Shown piece by piece: positions 32,467-41,580 of a stretch of DNA of 64,000 nt; position 1 is the first letter of the stretch, and each line of letters opens with the position of its first letter. Source of the stretch: Dietzia sp. JS16-p6b (GTDB lineage Bacteria > Actinomycetota > Actinomycetes > Mycobacteriales > Mycobacteriaceae); assembly GCF_003052165.1 (NCBI RefSeq), contig NZ_CP024869.1, forward strand, positions 3,258,001-3,322,000. The letters run 5' to 3'. Both the position numbers and the translations under genes were made by a program. The notes beneath the pieces are model-generated. The model ran no database searches. It saw only the letters and a program-made list of their open reading frames with translations, and was not told the DNA's origin.

Positions 32467-34688
32467 GGGTGGGTCTCCTTCGTGTCGGCTGTGCTGGCTG
32501 GGGCGGGGTCGTCCGGAGCCGCGCCGGGGGACGCGGAGGCGTGCGGGTCGCCCGGCCACCAGACCCGCTCCCCGACGAGGGTGAACAGTGCCGGCACCAC
32601 CAGGGTCCTCACGAGGAAGGTGTCCAGCAGGACGCCGAGGGCCACGATCACACCCACCTGGGTGAGAACGATGAGCGGCAGCACGCCCAAGACCACGAAG
32701 ACCGAGGCCAGGACGATTCCGGCGGAGGTGATCACGCCACCGGTGAGGGCCACGGCCCGGACCATGGCCTCGCGGGTGGAGTGCGTGGCTGCCTCCTCCC
32801 GGGCCCGGATGACGAGGAAGACCGAGTAGTCCACCCCGAGGGCCACCAGGAACAGGAAGCTGTACAGCGGGACCGACACGTCCAGCCCCGGGAAGCCGAG
32901 GATCTGGGTGGTGACGAAGGTCCCGAGACCGAGGGCCGCGAGCGACGAGAGCACCGTCGCACCCAACAGGAGCAACGGGGCGATCAGCGCCCGCAACGCC
33001 AGCACCAGGACGGCGAACACCACCAGGAGGATGAGCGGCGCGATCAGTGCGAGGTCGCGCAGGTTGCCGTCGGAGGTGTCGACGGCCTCGGCCACCGGAC
33101 CGCCGACGATCGCCTCGGATCCCGTCACCTCGTCGACCGCGGAGCGCAACGCCACGACGCTGTCCTCGGACCGGTCGGTCGCGGGGGCCGCGTCCAGGGT
33201 CACGGTGATGCGGCTCCACCCGGTATCCGATTCCCCGGCCGGCACTGCGGACACGACCCCCTCGACCCCCTGCACGGTCTCGAGGACGTCCGTCTCGGTG
33301 CCGGTCCGCGTGAGCACGGTGACAGGATCGGTGACGCCGGCCGGGAAGTGCTCGGCGGCCGTCTCGAGGCCGGCCACCGCCTCGGAGGGCGTGCGGAACT
33401 GCTCGGTCTGGCTGAGGCCGATCCGGGTTCCCAGCAGCCCGAACGCGAGGATGACCAGGATCAACACACACGAGATGAGGACCCGGACCGGGCGGGTGAC
33501 CACTCCGGAGGCGATGCGGCCCCAGACGCCGGACGGCACGTCCTCGCGGAAGCCCTCGGGGGTCGTCGGGACGGTCAGACGCCGGCGCGCGCCCGAGTCC
33601 GCGTTCGCGCGCCCGGTGTGGCGCCCCGGCCGGGGGACGAAGGGCCAGAACAGGCCGCGCCCGCACACGGCCAGCGCGGCCGGGAGCGCCACGAGGGCGT
33701 ACGCCAGGGCGACGAGCAGACCGACGGCCGCCGAGATGCCGAGCGACCGATAGTTCGGCAGGGTGGCGAGCAACAGCGTGAGCAGGGCCAGGACCACGGT
33801 GATGTTGCTGGCGACGATCGCGGGCACCGCCCCGCGGTACGCGTCGCCCAGCGCCTGGCGACGGTTCTCGGTCTTCCGCAGCTCCTCGCGGTATCTGGAG
33901 ACCAACAGCAACGCGTAGTTGGTCCCTGCCCCGAACACCAGGACGGAGACGATGCCGGAGGTGGACCCGTCGACGGTCACACCGAGGGCGTCGCCGACGG
34001 TCGAGACCAACAGGGAGGCGACCCGGTCGGCGACCGCGATCACGACGAGGGGGACGAGCCACAGGACCGGTGAGCGGTAGGTGATGATGAGGAGCACCGC
34101 GACGACCGTCGCGGTCGCGGCCAGCAACCGGAAGTCCGCGCCCTCGAAGGCGGCGGCCGTGTCGGCCGCGAAGGCGGGCCCGCCGGTGAGCTGGGCCTCC
34201 AGGCCGGGATCCAGGCCATCGGCGACGGCGGCGCGCATGTCGCGGACCAGCTCACTGCCCTGCTCGTTGGAGATCGACTCGACATCGACCGGCACCAGGA
34301 CCAGAGCGGCGGCCCCGTCCTCGGACGGGATCGGTCCCTGGGGCGCGGCGCCGACGACCTCCGCCATCCGCTCGCCCGCTCCCACCGCGGCCGCGATCCC
34401 CTCCGGGCCGAGCACGTCGCCGTCCTGCCTGGTGACCACCAGCACGGCCGGCACTGATCCGGCGTCGGGGAACTCCTGCTGGATCTGGGACACGAGGGCG
34501 GCCTCGGAGGTGTCCGGCAGCGTCTGGGGAGCCTCCGACGCCCCCTCGGACGAGGCCAGGGCGAACACGGCGCCGGAGACGAGCAGGACGGCCGCGAGGA
34601 TCATCCACGCCGTGAGCTTCCCCGTCAGCACCCGCACCCAGCCTCCGGAGGTCGCGTGCGTCTCGCCCGCCGTACTCCGAGTCCTCAT
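32463..34688 (-). CDS. MMPL family RND transporter
   Basis: The 741-residue protein has two repeats of one plus five membrane segments with large extracytoplasmic loops, the MMPL layout. Family motifs include the proton-relay-like GAGTNYALLLVSRYREEL in the first half and VALGVDYSVFLVIRAREEA in the second. MMPL proteins export lipids and siderophores in mycobacteria. ATG 34688 has GGGAG 5 bases upstream. Coupled downstream is a secreted lipocalin; an alpha/beta hydrolase gene lies 14 bases upstream. Together these may form a small lipid export or processing unit. Confidence 0.92.
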   Translation of the reverse strand: MRTRSTAGETHATSGGWVRVLTGKLTAWMILAAVLLVSGAVFALASSEGASEAPQTLPDTSEAALVSQIQQEFPDAGSVPAVLVVTRQDGDVLGPEGIAAAVGAGERMAEVVGAAPQGPIPSEDGAAALVLVPVDVESISNEQGSELVRDMRAAVADGLDPGLEAQLTGGPAFAADTAAAFEGADFRLLAATATVVAVLLIITYRSPVLWLVPLVVIAVADRVASLLVSTVGDALGVTVDGSTSGIVSVLVFGAGTNYALLLVSRYREELRKTENRRQALGDAYRGAVPAIVASNITVVLALLTLLLATLPNYRSLGISAAVGLLVALAYALVALPAALAVCGRGLFWPFVPRPGRHTGRANADSGARRRLTVPTTPEGFREDVPSGVWGRIASGVVTRPVRVLISCVLILVILAFGLLGTRIGLSQTEQFRTPSEAVAGLETAAEHFPAGVTDPVTVLTRTGTETDVLETVQGVEGVVSAVPAGESDTGWSRITVTLDAAPATDRSEDSVVALRSAVDEVTGSEAIVGGPVAEAVDTSDGNLRDLALIAPLILLVVFAVLVLALRALIAPLLLLGATVLSSLAALGLGTFVTTQILGFPGLDVSVPLYSFLFLVALGVDYSVFLVIRAREEAATHSTREAMVRAVALTGGVITSAGIVLASVFVVLGVLPLIVLTQVGVIVALGVLLDTFLVRTLVVPALFTLVGERVWWPGDPHASASPGAAPDDPAPASTADTKETHP

Positions 34689-34702
34689 CGTCTCCCTCGC
34701 CC

Positions 34703-35512
34703 TCACGCGTTGTATTCGGAGAGGAACGCCTCGAGGATGGCGTTGACCTCGTCCGGCCGTTCCATGGTCGGCGAATGCCCCGCACCGGGGATCTCGTGGA
34801 ACCTCGTGTCGGCGATGAGATCGGCTATCCGGCGCGACTTCTCGGGCGGCGTGGCGGCGTCCTCCGCGCCCACCACGACCAGCGTCGGGGCGATGATCCG
34901 GATGGCCTCGTCCTCGCACGGGTCGCGGTCCGCCACCGAGTTGATGGCCCGGACGAGGCCGGCGCGGTCAGTTCGCTCGAGGATCGCCATCCACTCGTCG
35001 ACCCAGGGGGCCGAGAGGTTGCGGTCGGCGAGCATGATCGGGGCCACCCGTGACCGCAAGGGCCTGATGCCGGCGAGGCGGTACACCTTGGACAGTGTCT
35101 TGTACTTGCTGCGGTTGGCCGGCTCCTCCGCCGTGGCCGCGGAGTCGAGGAGCGTGAGCGAGTGCACGATCTCTGGGTTGCGGGCAGCGAGCCGCATCCC
35201 CACGAAGCCGCCCATGGACAGGCCGACGAAGTTGACCACGGGGATCTGCAGGTGTCGGAGGAGCTCGGAGACGTCCACGGTCAGCGTGTCCATGTCGTAT
35301 CCGCCGAGCGCGCGGGGCGAGTCGCCCTGCCCACGGAAGTCGACGGCCACGCACCGGTACCTGTCCCGCAGGTGGGCGATCTGGTGCTGGAACATCCACC
35401 CCGAGAAGAGCAGACCATGGGCGAAGAACACCACGGGTGCGTCCTCCCGTCCGGCGGGGACGCCGGTGTCGGTGTAGGCGATGGTCGTGTGACCGCGCTG
35501 GAAAGTGGGCAT
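34703..35512 (-). CDS. alpha/beta hydrolase
   Basis: The 269-residue protein has the alpha/beta hydrolase elements FFAHGLLFSGWMFQHQ, the nucleophile elbow GLSMGG near residue 98, the Asp region LVVVGAEDAATPP and the His in PGAGHSPTME. The fold fits esterases, lactonases or C-C hydrolases. ATG 35512 has AGGAGAG 6 bases upstream. It is the first gene of the likely unit hydrolase-MMPL-lipocalin on the minus strand. Confidence 0.88.
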   Translation of the reverse strand: MPTFQRGHTTIAYTDTGVPAGREDAPVVFFAHGLLFSGWMFQHQIAHLRDRYRCVAVDFRGQGDSPRALGGYDMDTLTVDVSELLRHLQIPVVNFVGLSMGGFVGMRLAARNPEIVHSLTLLDSAATAEEPANRSKYKTLSKVYRLAGIRPLRSRVAPIMLADRNLSAPWVDEWMAILERTDRAGLVRAINSVADRDPCEDEAIRIIAPTLVVVGAEDAATPPEKSRRIADLIADTRFHEIPGAGHSPTMERPDEVNAILEAFLSEYNA

Positions 35513-35644
35513 CGTGGCTCTCCTGATAGTCGGACGGCCACCGTGTCCGGCCGCCACAGACGTACGTTACGGCGGCCGGCGCCACCTTTTCGTCACCTCG
35601 CGTTGATCGGCCGGCGGGTCACCCGTGGGCGGTCGGATGCCCGG

Positions 35645-36367
35645 TCACCTCAGGGTGATCAGACCCCGAGGGTCCTCCCCTCCCGCAGCCCGCTCCAGGT
35701 GCTGGTGCTCGTTGACGGCGATGCAGGTCATCCCGCCGCGACCCACGACGACCCGGGCCACTCCGGTGTTGACGGTCACCCGTTGGAGTCGGGTCCACAA
35801 CCCCACCACGCCCTCCGGGTCGGCCAACAGGCCCGCGACCGCCAGCGAGATCGTCCCGGCCGAGCTCACCACCACCGTCGTGCGGCCCGATCCGGATCGG
35901 GCCGCCGCGTCCGCGATCGCCGACTCCGCGGCCGCCCGGTAGGTGTCGAAGGCCTCGAGCCCAGCCCAGTGCCCGAGCGCGGCGTCGAGCTGACGTTGGA
36001 ACGCCTGCTTGGCCTCGTCCGAGGCACCGGCCGAATCGAGGGTCCCGTGACCGGCACTGACCCCGGCCACCCGGGCCGCGGTGAGCACCTCGTCGGCGTC
36101 GTACTCGGCCCAGCGCTCGTCGCACTCGACCGGGCAGTCCCACCCGGCCCCCTCCCGCAGGCCCTCTCGCAGGCCTTTGACCAGGCCCTGCGCGGTCTCG
36201 CGCTGACGCCTCATCCCGCCGTGGATCACCACGTCGGGCCGCAGCCTGCGGGCCGCCATGTCCCAGCCGGTGAGCTCGGCCTGGAGGTGGCCGGTCTCGG
36301 AGAGCCGGTCGTAGTCGCCGCTCCCGAACGAGGCCTGACCGTGGCGGACCAGGTGGATGGCCCCCAT
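35645..36367 (-). CDS. histidine phosphatase (phosphoglycerate-mutase-like) family protein
   Basis: The 240-residue protein starts with the RHG catalytic motif HLVRHGQASFGSGDYDRLSETG at residues 5-27. The second catalytic His lies in VVSSAGTISLAV, where Ala-Gly replaces the usual His-Gly, so the distal His is not evident in the expected place. Substrate is unknown. It is third after the acyl-CoA dehydrogenase and phosphotransferase genes (16 bases downstream of the latter) and may be co-transcribed with them. Confidence 0.83.
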   Translation of the reverse strand: MGAIHLVRHGQASFGSGDYDRLSETGHLQAELTGWDMAARRLRPDVVIHGGMRRQRETAQGLVKGLREGLREGAGWDCPVECDERWAEYDADEVLTAARVAGVSAGHGTLDSAGASDEAKQAFQRQLDAALGHWAGLEAFDTYRAAAESAIADAAARSGSGRTTVVVSSAGTISLAVAGLLADPEGVVGLWTRLQRVTVNTGVARVVVGRGGMTCIAVNEHQHLERAAGGEDPRGLITLR

Positions 36368-36383
36368 CAGCGATCGACCCCCG

Positions 36384-37682
36384 TCACGTGCGCTTCCCCG
36401 TCCGCGGTAGGCCACCGAGGAGCCCGACGATCTTCTGGCGCGCGTCGTGCACCCCGCCCGCGAGCAGCGGCACCACGACTCTGGGTACGGCGAGCACCTC
36501 CGGGATCACGTCGCGCGGGCCGAGCCGGGTGGGCGTCAGCCGCCCCTCGCCGGTGCGGATGATGCGCAGGCAGCGCTGCTCGAGGAACCCCACCGCGGGC
36601 CGGAACGCGCGGAACGCCGGGTTCGTCGTCTGGCCGTGGAAGAAGCGGTGGTTGATCTGCTGGGCGATCACCGCGAGGCGGAACAGTCCGAAGACCTCGT
36701 AGAACCGCCAGTCGTCCCTGCTGATCTCCAGGCCCGACCGCTCGGCGTAGCGCTCGACGACCTCCCACCGGGTGAGCATCCCGGGCGCGTGCGTGGGCTG
36801 GCGCCGGAACGCCTTGAACACCGGGCCGTCCCCGTCCTCGACCCAGTAGGCCAGAGCGCCACCCAGGTCCATGAGCGGGTCACCGACGGTGGCCATCTCC
36901 CAGTCCAGGACGCCGATGACGGAGGTGATGTCGCCGGGGTCCAGGACCAGGTTGTCGAAGCGGAAGTCGTTGTGGACCAGGCAGTGGCCCACGTCGTCCG
37001 GCTGGTTGGCGTCCAGCCACGTCATCACCGGCGCGAAGTCGGGCACGTCGGGGGTCCGCGCGCGGCGGTAGCGGGCCGACCACCCCTCGACCTGCCTGCG
37101 CACGTAGCCCTCGCCACGGTCGAGGTCGTCCAGGCCGGCGGCCCGGACGTCGACGGCGTGCAGGTCCACCAGGGCGTCGACCGCCCGTTCGGACAGACGC
37201 CGGATGGTGGCCCTGTCCGCGCGGAGTTCCCGGGGGAGGTCCTTGCGCAGGATCGTGCCCTCGAGTCGCTCCATCACGTAGAAGTCGGACCCGATCACCG
37301 ACTGGTCGTCGCAGAACCCCACCATCCTGGGCACCAGCGGGTACACCGGGCGGAGCGCCGACTGGACGCGGTACTCGCGCTTCATGTCGTGGGCACCGCG
37401 GGCCTTGGTGCCGGGCGGAGGGCGGCGCAGCACCAGGTCCCCGCCGGGATACCGCAACACGTAGGTGAGGTTCGACGCGCCTCCGGAGAACTGGCTGACC
37501 TCGGGCACGACCGGCTCGTCGTCGTCACCCAGATCCATCCCCGCCAGCACCGTGGGGTCCTCCGGGGTGACGGCACGCAGCCAGGCCGCCACCGCCTCCA
37601 CGTCGAACGCGTCCTCCCTGCGCACCGCGCCCGCGCCCGGGATCCGGCGGCTCAGGGGTGAGGCCCCGTGCGGTCGGCTCAT
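36384..37682 (-). CDS. phosphotransferase family protein (ACAD10/APH-like)
   Basis: The 432-residue kinase-like protein has the aminoglycoside-phosphotransferase fold: nucleotide region QFSGGASNLTYVLRYPGGDLVLRRPPPG near residue 65, the catalytic loop HNDFRFDNLVLD and the metal-binding DWEMATVGDPLMDLGG. It resembles the kinase domain of human ACAD10, which phosphorylates hydroxyacyl-CoA for further degradation. Its ATG overlaps the stop of an acyl-CoA dehydrogenase (ATGA). This reproduces, as two genes, the fused arrangement of ACAD10, supporting a role in 4-hydroxy-acid or related fatty acid breakdown. Confidence 0.88.
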   Translation of the reverse strand: MSRPHGASPLSRRIPGAGAVRREDAFDVEAVAAWLRAVTPEDPTVLAGMDLGDDDEPVVPEVSQFSGGASNLTYVLRYPGGDLVLRRPPPGTKARGAHDMKREYRVQSALRPVYPLVPRMVGFCDDQSVIGSDFYVMERLEGTILRKDLPRELRADRATIRRLSERAVDALVDLHAVDVRAAGLDDLDRGEGYVRRQVEGWSARYRRARTPDVPDFAPVMTWLDANQPDDVGHCLVHNDFRFDNLVLDPGDITSVIGVLDWEMATVGDPLMDLGGALAYWVEDGDGPVFKAFRRQPTHAPGMLTRWEVVERYAERSGLEISRDDWRFYEVFGLFRLAVIAQQINHRFFHGQTTNPAFRAFRPAVGFLEQRCLRIIRTGEGRLTPTRLGPRDVIPEVLAVPRVVVPLLAGGVHDARQKIVGLLGGLPRTGKRT

Positions 37683-38971
37683 CGGCCCGACTCTGCATCG
37701 GTAGTGGCTCCGGCGGCGTCGCGGTACGGCGCGAGCATCGACCGGGCGACCACGCCCAGGTGGACCTCGTCGGGACCGTCGGCCAGTCTGAGCGAGCGCG
37801 CGGTGGCGTAGGCGCCGGCGAGTGGGAAGTCGTCGCTCATCCCGCCACCGCCGTGCAGCTGCAACGACATGTCGATCACCTTCTGGGCCATCTTCGGCAC
37901 GGCGGCCTTGATGGCGCTGACCTCCACGGCCGCCTGCCCCTCGGTGTCGAGCTTCCAGGCCGCGTGCTGCACCAGCAGGCGGGCCTGGTCGATGGCGATC
38001 CGGGCCTCGGCGAGCCGCTCCCGGTTCCCGCCCAGGTTGACGACGGGTTTGCCGAAGGCCACCCGGCCCGAGGCGCGACGGCAGGCCAGGTCGAGCGCCA
38101 TCTCCGACAGCCCGATGAGCCTCATGCAGTGGTGGACGCGGCCGGGGCCGAGCCGACCCTGCGCGATCTCGGCGGCCCGCCCGGGTCCGGCGATGATGTT
38201 CTCCACCGGCAGACGCACGCCCTCGAGGGACACCTCACCGTGGCCGAGCGGTTCGTCGTAGACACCCTGTGCGGTGAGCATGCGCTCGACGCGCACCCCG
38301 GGGGCGTCCATGGGCACCAGCACCATCGAGTGCCGGAGGTACCGGTGGGCGTCCGGGTCCGACACACCCATGAAGATGCCCACCTTGCAGTCCGGGTGGC
38401 CGACCCCGGTGGACCACCACTTGCGGCCGTCCAGCACCACCTCGTCGCCCTCGACCCGCGCGGTGGCCGCCATGTTGGAGGCGTCGGAGGAGGCCACCTC
38501 CGGCTCCGTCATGAGGAAGGCGCTGCGGATCCTCCCGTCCAGGAGCGGGTCCAGCCATCGGTCCTTCTGCTCCTGCGACCCATACTTGAGCAAGACCTCC
38601 ATGTTGCCGGTGTCCGGGGCGTTGCAGTTGAACACCAGGGGCGCGACGAACGAGCGCCCCATCTCCTCCGCGACGGGCGCGTAGTCGGTGTTGGTCAGGC
38701 CGGTTCCGCCGTGGGTCCCGTACCGCTTCGCGTAGGGACCCTCGTGTCCGGCGGGCAGGAAGAGGTTCCACAGTCCCTGCTCGCGCGCCCTGGCCTGCAG
38801 ATCGGTGATCCGCGGATCGACCGCCCAGGGGTCCTCGCCGGCCAGACGGCGGCGGGCGATGTCGGCGTGGATCCCCGGCTCGAGCGGAGCGATGTGCGTG
38901 TCGATGAACTCGCGGACCGCCGCGGTGAGCTCGGCCGCGCGGGGTGAGGGTGAGAAGTCCATGCTGTGCAT
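37679..38971 (-). CDS. acyl-CoA dehydrogenase (ACAD10/11-like)
   Basis: The 430-residue flavoenzyme has acyl-CoA dehydrogenase blocks TEPEVASSDASNMAATARVEGDEVVLDGRKWWSTG-like near residue 160, GRAAEIAQGRLGPGRVHHCMRLIG and the C-terminal LHGGGGMSDDFPLAGAYATAR. These fit the ACAD10/11 class. It overlaps the phosphotransferase gene by four bases (ATGA). The start is ATG 38971; ATG 38962 is an alternative three codons on. The gene is divergent from gpgS, 72 bases away. Confidence 0.92.
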   Translation of the reverse strand: MHSMDFSPSPRAAELTAAVREFIDTHIAPLEPGIHADIARRRLAGEDPWAVDPRITDLQARAREQGLWNLFLPAGHEGPYAKRYGTHGGTGLTNTDYAPVAEEMGRSFVAPLVFNCNAPDTGNMEVLLKYGSQEQKDRWLDPLLDGRIRSAFLMTEPEVASSDASNMAATARVEGDEVVLDGRKWWSTGVGHPDCKVGIFMGVSDPDAHRYLRHSMVLVPMDAPGVRVERMLTAQGVYDEPLGHGEVSLEGVRLPVENIIAGPGRAAEIAQGRLGPGRVHHCMRLIGLSEMALDLACRRASGRVAFGKPVVNLGGNRERLAEARIAIDQARLLVQHAAWKLDTEGQAAVEVSAIKAAVPKMAQKVIDMSLQLHGGGGMSDDFPLAGAYATARSLRLADGPDEVHLGVVARSMLAPYRDAAGATTDAESGR

Positions 38972-39043
38972 CGTGGCACACCCGGGTGAACGGGGCCGTC
39001 CCACGGCGGCGGCTCGGCGGATACCTCTGGCAGGATCGCGGAG

Positions 39044-40042
39044 GTGAGCGAGAACGCGCGAACCCCCCTCGCGGACCGGGTCGACCCGATCCGCGACTGG
39101 TCGGCGCGACGCACCTACCGGGCGGGTGACTTCCGCGCCGAGGACCTCGTCGCGGCCAAGGCCGGCCGCCGGGTGTCCGTCGTGCTCCCGGCCCGGAACG
39201 AGGAGTCCACGGTCGGCGTGATCGTCGCCGCGCTTCAGGCCGAGCTGGTGGAGCGGGTGCCACTCATCGACGAGGTGGTGGTGATCGACTCCCACAGCGC
39301 GGATCGCACAGCGCACGTGGCCCGTGCCGCCGGCGCGAGAGTGGTGGCGCAGGGAGATGTGCTGCCCGCACTGGGAGACGTCCCGGGAAAAGGCGAGGCG
39401 CTGTGGAAATCCCTCGCAGCCACCGACGGGGAGTTCGTCGTGTTCCTCGATTCCGACCTGCGCGACTTCGACCCGGCGTTCGCGATCGGACTGCTGGGCC
39501 CGCTGCTCACCGACCCCGGGGTGGTGTTCAGCAAGGGCGCCTACGAGCGTCCTCTCGACGACGGCCGCACCGTCCTGCCGGCGGGCGGGGGACGGGTGAC
39601 CGAGCTCGTCGCCCGACCTCTGTTGGCCACCCACTGGCCCGCACTCGCCGGGTTCGTGCAGCCGCTGGCCGGCGAGTACGCCGGGACCCGTCACGCCCTC
39701 GAATCCATCCCGTTCGCCGGCGCATACGGAGTGGACATCGGGATCCTGGTGGACCTGTTCGAGGCGTTCGGCCTCGATGCGCTCGCCCAGGTGGACCTCG
39801 GTCGACGCACCCACCGACACTCCCCCGATTCGGCGCTGGCGGTGATGGCGATGCACCAACACCTCGCGGTACTCAGCCGCCTGCGGCGCCACGGTCGGGC
39901 ACCGGACACCCACGCCCCCGGTGACACGCTCACCCTGCACAGGCGCGATCCCGTCGGAGGCGGGTTCCACGCCGAGACCGTCGACGTCTCCCCCGGTGAA
40001 CGGCCCCCGATGAGCGAGGTCCGCGAAGAATTGACCCGGTGA
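39044..40042 (+). CDS. gpgS: glucosyl-3-phosphoglycerate synthase
   Basis: The 332-residue GT81-type glycosyltransferase joins glucose from UDP-glucose to 3-phosphoglycerate, the first step of glucosylglycerate and methylglucose lipopolysaccharide synthesis in mycobacteria. The nucleotide region VSVVLPARNEESTVG, the metal motif FLDSDLRDF and the acceptor loop FVQPLAGEYAGTR are present. The GTG start lies 7 bases after CAGGAT (39031-39036), which fits leaderless expression. Glucosylglycerate is also a compatible solute in some bacteria, so it could add to the osmoprotection loci here. Confidence 0.93.
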   Translation: MSENARTPLADRVDPIRDWSARRTYRAGDFRAEDLVAAKAGRRVSVVLPARNEESTVGVIVAALQAELVERVPLIDEVVVIDSHSADRTAHVARAAGARVVAQGDVLPALGDVPGKGEALWKSLAATDGEFVVFLDSDLRDFDPAFAIGLLGPLLTDPGVVFSKGAYERPLDDGRTVLPAGGGRVTELVARPLLATHWPALAGFVQPLAGEYAGTRHALESIPFAGAYGVDIGILVDLFEAFGLDALAQVDLGRRTHRHSPDSALAVMAMHQHLAVLSRLRRHGRAPDTHAPGDTLTLHRRDPVGGGFHAETVDVSPGERPPMSEVREELTR

Positions 40043-40108
40043 GCGCTCCCCGCGCCCTCCAGCCCCGACCCGACCCGACCGGGGAGTGTGCGGTAGCCGG
40101 TCGTGCCG

Positions 40109-40741
40109 CTAGCGACGCCGCGCCGAACCGCTGAGGATCGGCGTCAGCGGGAGTACCGGCGGGAACGTCCGGGTCCTGAGCCCGGTGACGTCGAACCCGG
40201 CCTCGGTCAGCGCCCGACCGGTGTCCCGGTTCGGTCGACACCCCCCGCCGAGCCGACTCCACACCGGCGCGATCCGGTCGGCCACGCGTCCCAGTCGGCC
40301 CTCTGCCCTGACGTGTTCGAACAGACGTAGTTCTCCCCCGGGGGCGAGTACCCGATCCGCCTCGGCGAGGGCGGCCGGGACGTCGGGGACCGTGCACAGG
40401 ACGAGACCGAAGACCACCGCATCGGCCTCTCCGTCCGCGAGCGGGAGCGCCTCCGCCACCGACTCCACCACCTCGACCGGCACAGACGCACGCGCCGCGT
40501 AGCGCCGCGCGTGGGCACGGAGATGCGGGTCCGGCTCGATCGCCACCACCCTCGTGACCTGCGGGGGATAGTGCTCGAAGGTGACCCCGCTGCCTGCCCC
40601 CACCTCCACCACCGTTCCCGACAGACCGGAGACCAGGCGCCGCCGGGATCTGGCGAGCCCGACGCGCTCGAGAACGGGGCTGGCGATCACCCATGCGCGG
40701 GCGAAGAGCGAGACATCGGTCCGATCGTGGGAGGCCTTCAT
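40109..40741 (-). CDS. class I SAM-dependent methyltransferase
   Basis: The 210-residue protein has the SAM loop VVEVGAGSGVTFEHYPPQVTRVVAIEPDP near residue 44, followed by DAVVFGLVLCTVPD and VLAPGGELRLFEHVR, typical of UbiE/phospholipid N-methyltransferase-like proteins. The substrate is unknown. ATG 40741 was chosen, although no strong ribosome binding site precedes it; the open frame continues upstream into a region antisense to the next gene. It is divergent from the PIG-L gene at 40814. Confidence 0.82.
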   Translation of the reverse strand: MKASHDRTDVSLFARAWVIASPVLERVGLARSRRRLVSGLSGTVVEVGAGSGVTFEHYPPQVTRVVAIEPDPHLRAHARRYAARASVPVEVVESVAEALPLADGEADAVVFGLVLCTVPDVPAALAEADRVLAPGGELRLFEHVRAEGRLGRVADRIAPVWSRLGGGCRPNRDTGRALTEAGFDVTGLRTRTFPPVLPLTPILSGSARRR

Positions 40742-40813
40742 GAGAAGATACGGTACCGGGTATCCAACGACCCGGAACGGCAATTCGCCGTCGACGATGA
40801 GGGGGCTCGGACC

Positions 40814-41485
40814 ATGGAGAACACGAGCATACTGCCGGGGTGGCGGGCGGTCCTGGCCGTGGTCGCGCACCCCGACGACGAATCCTTCGGCCTCGGCGCG
40901 GTGCTCTCGACCTTCGCCGGGGCAGGCTCGCTCGTGGACGTCCTCTGCCTGACCAGGGGCGAGGCGTCGACCCTCCACGGTGTCGAAGGAGACCTGTCAC
41001 TGATTCGCGAGAGCGAACTGCGGGCTGCTGCCGATGCGCTCGGGGTCCGACGGGTCACCCTGCTGGGCCACCCCGACGGCGGTGTGGCGGCTCTCCAGCC
41101 GACCGTCCTCGACGGCGACGTCGAGCGCGCACTGGAGCAGACCCGGCCCGACGGTCTCGTCGTCTTCGACTCCACCGGCATCAGCGGACACCCGGACCAC
41201 GTGGCGGCAACCGCGGCCGCCGTCCGGGCGGGCGATCGGCACGCACTTCCCGTACTGGCGTGGGCCCTCCCTGACGAGATCTGCGCCAGCCTCGCCTCCG
41301 AGGGGTACGCCGGATTCCTCGGTCGGCGCAGCGGGGAGATCGACCTGGCGCTGACCGTCGACCGCACGGCGCAACAGGCCGCGGTGGACTGTCACCCGAG
41401 TCAGGCCGTGCCGGGCAGTGTCCTGTGGAGGAGACTGGAGTTGCAGGGCAACACGGAACACCTGCGGTGGCTCCGACGCCCGTGA
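40814..41485 (+). CDS. PIG-L/LmbE family deacetylase
   Basis: The 223-residue protein has the full zinc motif VAHPDDESFGLG near residue 17 and the second block GISGHPDHVAATAAAV. It also has the C-terminal His in DCHPSQAV. Both metal motifs are intact, unlike the copy at 16617. The substrate is unknown. GGGGGC lies about 10 bases before the ATG. A methyltransferase gene follows 95 bases downstream on the same strand and another lies divergent, so PIG-L and SAM enzymes are clustered, possibly for one small-molecule modification. Confidence 0.86.
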   Translation: MENTSILPGWRAVLAVVAHPDDESFGLGAVLSTFAGAGSLVDVLCLTRGEASTLHGVEGDLSLIRESELRAAADALGVRRVTLLGHPDGGVAALQPTVLDGDVERALEQTRPDGLVVFDSTGISGHPDHVAATAAAVRAGDRHALPVLAWALPDEICASLASEGYAGFLGRRSGEIDLALTVDRTAQQAAVDCHPSQAVPGSVLWRRLELQGNTEHLRWLRRP

Positions 41486-41580
41486 GCCGTGCCACCCCTC
41501 CGCGGCGGGATCACCCGGGTACGCCCCCGACCCAGTAGAAGTAGAACCGAGCAGACGCAGCACCGAAAGGACCGCCGCAC

